Shown in pieces: positions 47,590-55,988 of a stretch of DNA of 64,000 bases (positions are counted from its first letter, which is position 1; each line of letters begins with the position of its first letter). The position numbers were made by a program, and so were the translations under genes. The DNA is taken from positions 124,001 through 188,000 of the forward strand of contig JAWKTK010000009.1 in the NCBI GenBank assembly GCA_041399205.1, in the 5' to 3' direction. The notes beneath the pieces are model-generated. The model worked only from the letters and a program-made list of their open reading frames with translations. It was not told where the DNA came from and ran no database searches. Source of the DNA: JAGQOZ01 sp041399205 (lineage in GTDB: Bacteria; Planctomycetota; Planctomycetia; Pirellulales; Pirellulaceae).

Positions 47590-50500
47590 ATGAACTTCAA
47601 GCCTGCCGATTTTGAATCGCTCGAGCAGCGTCAACTCTTGAGCGCCGACCTGGCGATTACGGAAGTGTTGGCGAATGGAAATGCTCGCACGCTTCGAGAT
47701 GGGTTTGGTGATTCCAGCGATTGGATTGAAGTTCGCAACTATGGAACGTCGTCGGCATGGTTGAATGATTACTTCTTGTCCGATGATATCGCGGTGCCAA
47801 CGCAGTGGCAGTTTCCTCGGCAATCGCTGGAACCGGGGCAGAGCGTAATCGTGTTTGCGACCGGCCGAAACGAAATCGATCCGGCCGGTTACATGCACGC
47901 TAACTTTTCGCTCGACGCGGAAGGTGACAGTGTCGTTCTTGCCGATCGAAATCAAGTCATCGATCGGCATTTCGCAAATTTCGGTCAGCAGTATTCCGGC
48001 GTCAGTTTGGCGGTTCCCGAAGCGATCGAATCGCGAGCGTTAACGGATCGGTCATCCGCTCGTTGGACCCCGGAATCGCAAGATAACCTAGATTGGACTA
48101 CGGCAGATTTCATGGTGGACGATTCGTGGCGCGCCGGCGCGTCGTCCATCGGCTATGAATCCGTCGATCCGTTTGTCGCAGATTCCTGGCAAGATGTGTT
48201 GACGGTCGATTTTCAGGAATCGTATTGGGTCAACGACTGGGAGAACTTCAGTCATCTGGCGGTACAGGCCGATTGGGACGGAGTTTTCGTGTCCGAACCA
48301 ACGCCGTCGGTGGCCAGCGAATTCGACCGTAAGAGACTGACAATCCGATCTACCAATGATAAACCGTTGGTAGGTCGATCGGACATTTTGTGCACAGCAC
48401 CAGTTCCTGAATACACGCTGAACCGTTTGCATTGTGGGTATCTCGGTATTGCAAACCCGCAAGCAGGCGACGGCGCCGAATTGACCGTTTCCGGACTCGT
48501 TCCAGGAAAACAATATCATTTCGAAGTGTGGTCGGCCCGAACGCAATCGGGTCGTGCCTTCGCATATTCGACCAATTGGTATGACCTTTCTGCGGGGCAG
48601 CCCATCGTGATTGCTGAACAGTTCCGCCCGATTCAGCGTGCCGAACCGCTGACAGACAACCTGTTTCGCCTCACATTTTCGGCGACGGCCAACGACGCTG
48701 GACAGATTGTCATTGTCAACGAATTCGCTTCGTCCGCCACACCTGAAGTCGCGCCGCTAATCAACGGAATTCGAATTCGTTCCGTGGGAGCCGAACCTTA
48801 TTTCGAAACCGATGTGCAAGATCAAATGCACGAGCAAGCGACCAGCGTCTTTGTTCGCCATCCATTTTGGTTGCAGGACCAGATCAGCGAAGAAGACCGA
48901 CTGGTGCTATCGCTACGCTACGACGCTGGATACGTGGCCTATTTGAACGGTGTCGAAGTTGTGCGATCGCATGTTCCGGGCGCAGGTGGTGAAGCGGTGC
49001 CGAGTGACGCGTCTGTCGAAAATTCTGCGCCCAACAAGTATGCGGAACACTTGATCGATCTGACGGAATTAAAGTCACTGGTGCAAATCGGACAGCCGAA
49101 TGTGCTGGCCATTCACGCCTTGAATTCCGATCCCGAAGACGGCGATTTTCTGCTGGCCGCGTCGCTTGAACTAGTACATCGCGAATCCCATCTTCAATTT
49201 GTAGACCAACCGACGCCGCTGGAAGTGAATCGCAATTCTGGCTGGGTAGGCATTGCGCAGGAACCGCAATTCGATGGAATACCTGGGCTATTGACGCATG
49301 GGCAAACCGTCACCGTGACAGCGGTTTCGCCCGCAGAATCAATCGTGTATACAACCGACGGTAGCGCGCCCACGCTGGATAACGGCGTTCACGTTTTCGC
49401 CACTGACGGTCGGGTCGCAACGGTACAAATCTATGTCCACCAATCGACGGTAATTCGAGCCGTGGCTTACCGGACTGACTACAAGTTGTCACCCATTGTG
49501 AGTCGCTCCCATTTGGTCCAAGAAAGCGTCTTGCAGCAAAATCCGTTGGCGGATCGCCCATCCCGACTTCCAACGGTCTGGCCAACAGAGACCGGCGATT
49601 TTGTTGCAGCGGACTACGCTGTCAACACAGATGCGGTAGGCGTAAATTCGCTGGTGGATGCCTTGGGCGAATTGCGATCGGTTTCGCTGGTCATTTCTCC
49701 GGAAGACGCCTGGGGTGATCCGGGGATCTACGCTCATTCGTACCGGTTTGGTCCGGAAGTTCCCGTCGGCATCGAAGTACATGGACCAGACGGAAGCACT
49801 GCGGCGAATGGAGTGGTGGAGATCCAGGGGAATACCAGTCGACTGCAATCGAGAACTCGGAAACATTCGTTTCGAATTTCGTTTCGCGAAGACTTTCAAT
49901 CGGATGCTGAATTATCAGCCGATTTGTTTGCGAATGATCCTGGTCCAATCAACCAATTGATCTTATGGAGGCCGTATTTTGACGCTCGCATGATGTTGAA
50001 AGACCGCTGGTTGTCGGAACTACATCAATCAGTTGGCGGACTGACGCAACCAAAAGAATTTGTCCACGTCTATTTGAACGGAATGTACTGGGGAATCTAC
50101 CAGGCAACCGAGCGTCTGGATGATCAGTTCTTGGCCAAGCGGCTTGGTGGTCGTTCCGACGATTACGACGTGATCAAGGATGGAAACGCTGTACGAGGCA
50201 ACCGCGACGAGTGGGAACAACTGATTAATTACCTTTATTCCTACTTTGGAGACGACTACTACTTTGCGGTGCAGGGACTAAATTCAGCAGGGAACAGAAC
50301 AGCCGATCTACCAGTTCTGTTGGATGTTGCCAACTTCATTGACTTCATGCTGGTTCATGTCCTGGCGGGGCCAGATGGACCAACCGACTTTGGAGTTCTC
50401 AACTGGCAAGCGTATCGCAATCAATTCGACACAGAGACAGGATTTCGCTTTGTGTCATGGGATCAAGAACTGACTTTAGGCAGTGACAATTATGACGGCT

Positions 50501-51753
50501 TTGATGTGGGAGGTGATATTGCAGGATTGTTCGGTTCGTTGATGAATTCACCGGAATTTCAGGTCCAGTTTGCAGATCGCTATTGGGAGCTGGTTTCCGG
50601 CGTCGCATCGGAACAGCATGCCATACGAATCTGGAACCAGCTGATCAACGAAATGAAACGAGCCATTCCGGCTGAAATGGCTCGGTGGACAGAAGTCTTT
50701 GCGGATTATTCGTACTCGCAATGGCAACAAGATGTCCAGCATGTGGCCGAAAACATCATTCCAACGCACTGGAACGGATCGACCCAATTCCTAACCGAAT
50801 TGTACGACATTCGTCACGCGACATACTTTGCGAGACCGACCATGACGATCAACGAACAGGGCCACGTATCCCTGGCGTTTGAATCAGATACCGCAGGCGA
50901 AATCTACTACGCCATCAATCAAGATCCTCGACTGCATCTAGGTGGCGTAAACGCTGCGGCGTTAAAGTACGAATCTCCGTTGGTGTTGGATGCGGACTCC
51001 GAATTGTTCGTTCGTTTTCGCGACGTGAACGGAAAATGGTCAGCCGTGTTGCGGTATTCGACAATCGAAATGATCCGTCGCGCCGATGCGAATTCGGTTC
51101 GCATCACGGAGATTCACTATCACCCGACCGATATCGCGGCCGACACCGAGTTCGTCGAAATCATGAACATCAGCGACACGCCCATTCGCGTGGACCAGCT
51201 TCGTCTGGTGGATGGAGTCGCGTTTGATTTTGCGAATTCGCCAATTCAAATCCTTCGTCCTGACGAACGAATGGTTGTAGTGCAGGACGAACAAGCGTTT
51301 CGACAAACGCATCCCGATCCAAGCATTCTGGTCGCTGGCGAATTTGACGGCGTGTTGTCGAATCAAGGAGAACAATTGCTATTGTCAGATCGTGCCGGCA
51401 ACGTGTTACAAGCCGTCGCGTACGGTGACCAACCACCATGGCCCTATCGCGCCGACGGCGGTGGCTTTTCTCTGCAACGAATCGACTTCGATGGCTGGGC
51501 GAATAACTCGCAGCATTGGCGGGCGAGTGCAGTGATTGGTGGCACGCCAGGCCGAAGTGAATTCTTGGTTGGCGATGCGAATTTGGACGGAGTCTTTGAT
51601 TCCAGCGATTTAGTCTTGGTCTGGCAAGCGGGCGAGTACGAAGACGCTTTTGGGCAAAATTCGAATTGGCAAGACGGCGACTGGAACAGCGACGGCGAAT
51701 TCACTTCGGCGGACATGGTACTGGCATTTCAACACAGCGTTTATCGAATTTAG
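47590..51753 (+). CDS. LExRxLL surface protein with lamin-tail, CotH and dockerin-like domains
   Basis: An intact 1387-residue protein. It begins with MNFKPADFESLEQRQLLSAD, i.e. the LEPRxLL-like export motif in its usual position instead of a classical signal peptide. A lamin-tail domain follows (about residues 18-120: AITEVLANGNARTLRDGFGD, SDWIEVRNYG). After beta-sandwich regions with Gal-binding character (residues ~160-530) and a chitobiase-type segment (VYTTDGSAPTLDNGV, ~580-640), a CotH kinase-like domain spans about 700-1000 (WRPYFDARMMLKDRWLSELH, FVHVYLNGMYWGIYQATERL). A second lamin-tail domain (~1165-1280: RITEIHYHPTDIAADTEFVE) precedes the dockerin-like end (GDANLDGVFDSSDLVLVWQA, GDWNSDGEFTSADMVLAFQH). 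Intact homologues are cell-surface proteins; CotH domains can phosphorylate proteins, but activity here is unproven. Confidence 0.85.
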   Translation: MNFKPADFESLEQRQLLSADLAITEVLANGNARTLRDGFGDSSDWIEVRNYGTSSAWLNDYFLSDDIAVPTQWQFPRQSLEPGQSVIVFATGRNEIDPAGYMHANFSLDAEGDSVVLADRNQVIDRHFANFGQQYSGVSLAVPEAIESRALTDRSSARWTPESQDNLDWTTADFMVDDSWRAGASSIGYESVDPFVADSWQDVLTVDFQESYWVNDWENFSHLAVQADWDGVFVSEPTPSVASEFDRKRLTIRSTNDKPLVGRSDILCTAPVPEYTLNRLHCGYLGIANPQAGDGAELTVSGLVPGKQYHFEVWSARTQSGRAFAYSTNWYDLSAGQPIVIAEQFRPIQRAEPLTDNLFRLTFSATANDAGQIVIVNEFASSATPEVAPLINGIRIRSVGAEPYFETDVQDQMHEQATSVFVRHPFWLQDQISEEDRLVLSLRYDAGYVAYLNGVEVVRSHVPGAGGEAVPSDASVENSAPNKYAEHLIDLTELKSLVQIGQPNVLAIHALNSDPEDGDFLLAASLELVHRESHLQFVDQPTPLEVNRNSGWVGIAQEPQFDGIPGLLTHGQTVTVTAVSPAESIVYTTDGSAPTLDNGVHVFATDGRVATVQIYVHQSTVIRAVAYRTDYKLSPIVSRSHLVQESVLQQNPLADRPSRLPTVWPTETGDFVAADYAVNTDAVGVNSLVDALGELRSVSLVISPEDAWGDPGIYAHSYRFGPEVPVGIEVHGPDGSTAANGVVEIQGNTSRLQSRTRKHSFRISFREDFQSDAELSADLFANDPGPINQLILWRPYFDARMMLKDRWLSELHQSVGGLTQPKEFVHVYLNGMYWGIYQATERLDDQFLAKRLGGRSDDYDVIKDGNAVRGNRDEWEQLINYLYSYFGDDYYFAVQGLNSAGNRTADLPVLLDVANFIDFMLVHVLAGPDGPTDFGVLNWQAYRNQFDTETGFRFVSWDQELTLGSDNYDGFDVGGDIAGLFGSLMNSPEFQVQFADRYWELVSGVASEQHAIRIWNQLINEMKRAIPAEMARWTEVFADYSYSQWQQDVQHVAENIIPTHWNGSTQFLTELYDIRHATYFARPTMTINEQGHVSLAFESDTAGEIYYAINQDPRLHLGGVNAAALKYESPLVLDADSELFVRFRDVNGKWSAVLRYSTIEMIRRADANSVRITEIHYHPTDIAADTEFVEIMNISDTPIRVDQLRLVDGVAFDFANSPIQILRPDERMVVVQDEQAFRQTHPDPSILVAGEFDGVLSNQGEQLLLSDRAGNVLQAVAYGDQPPWPYRADGGGFSLQRIDFDGWANNSQHWRASAVIGGTPGRSEFLVGDANLDGVFDSSDLVLVWQAGEYEDAFGQNSNWQDGDWNSDGEFTSADMVLAFQHSVYRI

Positions 51754-51855
51754 TTTTTGAAGGCGAACACTAGGTAAGTCCACTCGCTGTGCCCATTTCG
51801 CAACATTTAATCAAAATCACCAGAAACCATCTTTAACTCGCCGCAAAACACCCAT

Positions 51856-52245
51856 TAACGTCCTCGCTTTGTTCTGGACGGCGACAAAGAACTGACACCA
51901 ATTGATTTACGAGTTTGGCTACACGACCTGAAACAGACCTACTTCGGCGATTCTAACCTGGACGGAGAATTCAACAGCGCGGACTTGGTCACTGTGTTCG
52001 TCGCGGGCGAATATGAAGATGCGATCGAAGGAAATTCGACTTGGGCGACGGGCGATTGGTCGAGCAATGGCGAATTCGATAGTGCGGATTTGGTTCTGGC
52101 GTTTCAAGATGGCGGCTACGAACTGGGGCCTCGCGAAGCGGTTCGTAGCGTGCCTGAACCAAATGAATGTGGCCTGGCAATCTCGTTTGGATTTCTGATC
52201 GTTTGGCTGGTGCGTCGCCGGCGATTTGTGGCGTCGACTCACTGA
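51856..52245 (+). pseudogene. C-terminal remnant of a dockerin-PEP-CTERM protein
   Basis: The frame is open from a stop at about 51856 with no start codon or ribosome site: LDGDKELTPIDLRVWLHDLK, then GDSNLDGEFNSADLVTVFVA, GDWSSNGEFDSADLVLAFQD, VPEPNECGLAISFGFLIVWL and VRRRRF. This is a dockerin-like pair followed by a complete PEP-CTERM sorting tail (VPEP, hydrophobic helix, Arg cluster), recognised by an exosortase. All N-terminal domains are missing. It lies downstream of the CotH protein and may derive from a duplicated neighbour. Confidence 0.75.
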
Positions 52246-52330
52246 AATAAACGCAGAGGCGCCGAGAATCGCAGAGGACATAACGGCCAAGAATTTCCTG
52301 CTCTGCGATTCTCGGCCTCGGCGTTTTATT
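52246..52330. repeat. Long inverted repeat (about 30-base arms)
   Basis: The arm AATAAACGCAGAGGCGCCGA followed by GAATCGCAGAG (52246-52276) pairs with CTCTGCGATTCTCGGCCTCG followed by GCGTTTTATT (52301-52330), with only one to two mismatches, around a 24-base loop. It follows the PEP-CTERM remnant and could act as a terminator. Its right arm is also the start of a ~180-bp segment repeated at 54081. Confidence 0.8.
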
Positions 52331-52470
52331 CTCTGTCCGGTCTTGGCGGGCGAAATTGCCGGACAGTCGCAAAGCTGCCGAGTACAACTTGGCTTCCTAT
52401 TTCCCGCATCATTCGCGAATTTCACGCAGGAGCCACAATCTGTTCGTAGTCCCGCCGTCAGGTGGAAAGG
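52291..52470 (+). repeat. Copy 1 of a ~170-bp imperfect direct duplication
   Basis: The segment starting GAATTTCCTGCTCTGCGATT, and passing through TCTGTCCGGTCTTG, CTTGGCTTCC, TTCACGCAGGAGCCACAATC and CGTAGTCCCGCC, recurs with small indels at 54081-54245. The similarity continues weakly into GCCTTGTGGTGCCTTTGTG. No coding function is apparent. Confidence 0.85.
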
Positions 52471-52929
52471 GTGTTGTCGTGGAAGGTGTTGCCTTGTGGT
52501 GCCTTTGTGGATGGCACCAACCGAATCCCGAATCAGGCGGAATCAAGATTGACTTACCATGCGGAGGAGGGGTTCGGCCCCATGCGATTGTCCCTGTCGT
52601 TTGACTTGATTATTGGGTATCGCGACCGACAATTGATAAGAGGTATGCACAATGAATACAACCGAGAGAATCCGAGAATGCCGAGCGAACCCCCAATGCG
52701 GTTACGCAATTAAGGGTTTCTGGATGGACGAAGACAGGATGGCGATCCGTCGTGAACAATGGTGTTTCCTTGTGGGTGTATTGTCTTTGTGCTCTCCACC
52801 ACGGAAGGAGAAGGTTGGGACAGAGCTGCTGGACAAGCATTGCTGCAAGGCGAACGAAGCATCGGACTTCGTCTCTTTCAGGGTGATTGCTGGTTCCGAA
52901 CTCAAGAGGAATACGACGCCGAGCTGAAA

Positions 52930-53434
52930 GACGGACCCGCTGATGAAACGGAGGTGGCCGACTGTGCGGAACTTCATGAGCAGTTGCTCGAGATGGCACA
53001 AGACCTCGCCACCAAAGAAACTCCTACGCAGGCTGAGCTTCGTCGATCGGTGTCGACCTCTTACTACGCTCTCTTTCACGCCCTTGGATTCGAATGGGGC
53101 CAGATCTTCGATGCGGATGGCAGCATCTGCTCGCAGGATGTTTGATCACACAGCTGCGACGGATGTGCAAAAAAATCTCCGGCAACCAACAGCTGAAATG
53201 CATCAGCGGTTCTCCCATTTGTGCGAGATCAAGCAGGTTGCGAAGACTTCGTGGTTCGCAAAAGAACGACATAGTGCCGATACAACACTGCGCTCATTAC
53301 GGAGAACGACGCAATCAATATGGCGAGCAGATCTGATCGATCAATCAACAATCTGGCACGCCCGCAATAACTGTCAGCGAGAGCTTCAGGCTCTCCTCTT
53401 AGCAATGATCATAAAGCCGTCGAGGCTTGGATAG
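52930..53434 (+). pseudogene. HEPN-like small protein, frameshifted
   Basis: In one frame ELHEQLLEMAQDLATKETPT, then QAELRRSVSTSYYALFHALG, matches the conserved helix pair of HEPN-domain-like proteins (LRRAVSxAYYALFH). That frame ends soon after at SQDV. A second frame continues with ARRMFDHTAATDVQKNLRQP and, towards the end, plausible helical sequence up to 53434. A frameshift near 53110 therefore inactivates it. Stand-alone proteins of this kind are often toxin-antitoxin or nuclease-related, but no partner gene is visible. The N-terminal limit is uncertain. Confidence 0.55.
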
Positions 53435-54080
53435 ATGCTCGGTGATCATCAGTTCCCGTAGTCCTCCACAGGCGAATTTCTGAGAGCTTCCGTCATCTGA
53501 GACCTCGGACACTGACCGACTCCACTGCGACAGGGAGTCTCGCCGCAACCGCCCATCGGTAGACTGCATCGCAGTGGCATCTAGTGATGTTCAGGTAATT
53601 TCAGTTCTCGACCGCACCACACCGGCACAGCGGGGAAAACGACCTCAGCACGAAACGACCGGCACGAGGTTTGACACGCCTCGGAAGTATTTTTCAGAAC
53701 CGTCAAGCAGAGCTACGAGCGAATCCCGTTTGTGGATGGCACCAACCGAATCCCTTGTGGATGGCACCAACCGAATCAACCGAATCCTGAATCCAGGTGT
53801 CGATGTCGTGCGATTTCGCCGGCGGATTCTCGCTGAATGTAATTTTGGGCGTTTTCGAGAATCTGCATGTGTCGCCCGCTGGGCTGAACAGCAGAAGAGC
53901 AAGGCGACCGGTGGCTGACGCACACCGGCAAAGATGTTTCGCCCGCTGGGCGGAAAAGTGCTCTTAATGGCTGATATTGCCTTTTGGATGGCACCAACCG
54001 AATCCATTGTTCCCGAACCGACGCAGGGCGGTTTGTTGTGGATAATCCATTTTGTGGATGGCACCAACCGAATGCCCCAG
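53435..54080. other. Repeat-bearing region without a supported gene
   Basis: Three copies of the 24-bp repeat and a short PEP-CTERM-tail fragment (about 54004-54045, reading VPEPTQGGLLWII) are the only features. That fragment duplicates 41 bases of the intact tail at about 54477-54517. Long open frames across this stretch run through the repeats and are judged spurious. Confidence 0.45.
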
Positions 54081-54245
54081 AATTTCTGCTCTGCGATTCT
54101 CGCCTGCGCTTTATTCTCTGTCCGGTCTTGCGGCGAAATTGCCGGAAGTCGCAGCCGAGTCAACTTGGCTTCCCTATTTTCCGCATCATTCCGAATTTCA
54201 CGCAGGAGCCACAATCTGTTCGTCGTCCCGCCTTCAGGAGGAAAG
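54081..54245 (+). repeat. Copy 2 of the ~170-bp imperfect direct duplication
   Basis: It matches 52291-52470 with small indels and substitutions, including the end in TCGTCGTCCCGCCTTCAGGA. It is bracketed on both sides by copies of the 24-bp repeat, as copy 1 is on its right side. The duplication may have moved together with that repeat. Confidence 0.85.
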
Positions 54246-54419
54246 TGTGTTTCGTGGGTGATTGCTTTTGCTGATATTGCCTTGTGGTGCCTTTGTGATG
54301 GCCTTGTGTGTCTTTGTGGATGGCACCAACCGAATCCCCAACCGAATCCTCGCTGCCAACGAGATGTTGAGCTAAATCACAGCGTTGAGGCACCAACCGA
54401 ATCCGGCCAACCGAATCCG

Positions 54420-54548
54420 CTGGCCTTTCAAGACGGAGGTTACGAATTGGGGCCAAAGCCGCAGCCAACTCAGTTCGTTCCCGAACCGACGCAGGGCGGT
54501 TTGTTGTGGATCATCCCGGCGCTGGTGTGGTTGGTTCGCAACTGGTAG
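54420..54548 (+). pseudogene. PEP-CTERM tail fragment
   Basis: LAFQDGGYELGPKPQPTQFV, then PEPTQGGLLWIIPALVWLVR and NW before a stop. This is the end of a dockerin block (…LAFQDGGYE) and a PEP-CTERM-like anchor. The frame upstream runs into repeats, so the protein body is missing. Its opening is close to LAFQDGGYELGPREAVRSVP at 52090-52140, which suggests common ancestry with that remnant. Confidence 0.7.
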
Positions 54549-54586
54549 CTCGCAAGAGCAGCGTGGTGCGATGGCACGGTTGAGTA

Positions 54587-55756
54587 TTACCAATCGTGAA
54601 TTTCGATTTCGACCGCACCGGCCGCAATTTGTGTTTTCGCAATCATTCGGATTTGCGCTACTCTTGATTTCAGACTTTCGGGAACGGGCTGGGAAAGTTT
54701 GTCTAGGACCGACAATGCTTGGCGAGGTCGTTCGTCGGCTTGCACTAGGATTTGGGCGAGACGAATACGAGTGGCCGCGGTTTGTGCGGCAGGAAAACGC
54801 CGCAAGATTTCGATCAAATAAGGGACTGATTCGTTCCACTGCTTTTGCTGCTGGAACAAGGTTGCCACCGAGACCAGCATTTTGTCCGGCATCTGCTTTC
54901 CGTGCTGCAATTCGTCTTGGGCGTTTCTGACAAGTTTTAGTGCTACCACCGCGTTTTTCTGGTCCAATGCCAATTGGATCGTCTCCAAGACTTGCTGGCG
55001 GCGATGTTGGTGTTCCTGCCTCGCTGTCTTTGCTTCGGCCGCGTCCTTTGTCGCTCGTCGCGTTTCACTGGCCGTTACTTTCGGACCATCTCCGAAGTAG
55101 ATCGAAAAAAGATCCCAGCCTTCGCAATCGACCCAGTTCAGCCGCAACATCACCAAGCCTACTGGTATGCCCGCTACCAGACCCATCAAATGCAGCGCGG
55201 CGGACGACATTGAAAATTCGGCAAGGATGAACATGAATATTTCCATCACAACTTGGATGGCACCAAAGATGATAATTGGGCATTCAAACGTGCCATGAAA
55301 ATAGAAACCAAACACGTAGATGCATTCCAGACAGTTCTTGGGTGCCCATAGCATAGCGATGCCGAGTAGCCCAAAAATTGCGGCTGATGCGCCGAGCGAA
55401 CCGCCCGTCTGTCCCAGGGAAAACATCAGGATTTGTTCGACTGCCGATTGTGTGACACCGATCCCCAAATAGATTGCCAAGAAGCGAAGCGTTCCGACTT
55501 TGCCTTCCACGACCAATCCGTAGCTCCACAGAAAAACCATGTTGCCAATCAAGTGCAATAGGTGGGCGTGCATGAACATGCTGGTGAGCCACTGCAGCGG
55601 ATTGATCGTTTCAAAATCCAGAATAAACGGATGGGAAGCACCGTCCTGAATACCCAAGCAGAACAGAAAGTAAAAGACAATGTTGATGGCGATCGTCGCG
55701 ATCGTACCAAAGGGAAAGTGATAGACCGGCGCATCAGTGTTGTATGGAATGATCAC
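54587..55756 (-). CDS. Rhomboid-family intramembrane serine protease with TPR-like tail
   Basis: 389 residues, intact. Six or more hydrophobic segments occupy residues ~15-205. The rhomboid signature is complete: HLIGNMVFLWSYG (N72), GASAAIFG with the catalytic Ser124, and SSAALHLMG with the catalytic His189. After the membrane domain a cytoplasmic helical part contains a charged coiled coil (RRATKDAAEAKTARQEHQHR) and TPR-like repeats (NESVPYLIEILRRFPAAQTA, RPRQALSVLDKL). Rhomboids cut membrane proteins within the bilayer. The TPR-like tail may select partners. The gene is alone; its convergent neighbour is repeat debris. Confidence 0.88.
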   Translation of the reverse strand: MIIPYNTDAPVYHFPFGTIATIAINIVFYFLFCLGIQDGASHPFILDFETINPLQWLTSMFMHAHLLHLIGNMVFLWSYGLVVEGKVGTLRFLAIYLGIGVTQSAVEQILMFSLGQTGGSLGASAAIFGLLGIAMLWAPKNCLECIYVFGFYFHGTFECPIIIFGAIQVVMEIFMFILAEFSMSSAALHLMGLVAGIPVGLVMLRLNWVDCEGWDLFSIYFGDGPKVTASETRRATKDAAEAKTARQEHQHRRQQVLETIQLALDQKNAVVALKLVRNAQDELQHGKQMPDKMLVSVATLFQQQKQWNESVPYLIEILRRFPAAQTAATRIRLAQILVQADERPRQALSVLDKLSQPVPESLKSRVAQIRMIAKTQIAAGAVEIEIHDW

Positions 55757-55988
55757 GAAGGATAATCAAGTCTTGGCTGTCGAACGTGCGGGTTAGTGAA
55801 AAGGCCGCTTAGCCTGGTCGCATGTCCGGATTGATTCAATTCTACTTAGAATGCTACCGTCCATTCGGTTCCGAGCGAAAATTCTTGCCGCAAAACCCGT
55901 TTGCCATTTTCGCTGAAATCGAGTAAAACAGGATGTTGTTATCCACATTAGATTCGCTTTTGTTCTGGAATGCGAAAGGAATGGGACG
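55757..55988. other. Divergent intergenic region
   Basis: 230 bases between the divergent rhomboid and cytochrome c-like genes, presumably carrying both promoters. GAAAGGAATGGG lies just before the ATG at 55989 and serves as its ribosome site. No other element is seen. Confidence 0.4.

Larger units (their letters stand above)
52506..54406 (+). repeat. Dispersed 24-bp repeat TGTGGATGGCACCAACCGAATCCC
   Basis: The word TGTGGATGGCACCAACCGAA plus TCCC, or slight variants, occurs at about 52506, 53731, 53756, 53984, 54054, 54315 and 54386, with extra copies of the half-word CCAACCGAATCC nearby. Two copies are in tandem (53731/53756). In one frame it reads VDGTNRIP. Spacing is irregular (25 to 1200 bases), so it is not a CRISPR array. 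It is confined to this 1.9-kb stretch of the window. Confidence 0.85.

Noticed and set aside
52506..54406. CRISPR array
   Set aside because: The 24-bp repeats are irregularly spaced (25 to 1200 bp), imperfect and embedded in duplicated gene debris. No cas genes are present.
53934..54548. A 204-residue protein with repeated MAPTES/DGTN segments
   Set aside because: It is a read-through of the 24-bp repeats, the 170-bp duplication and a PEP-CTERM tail.
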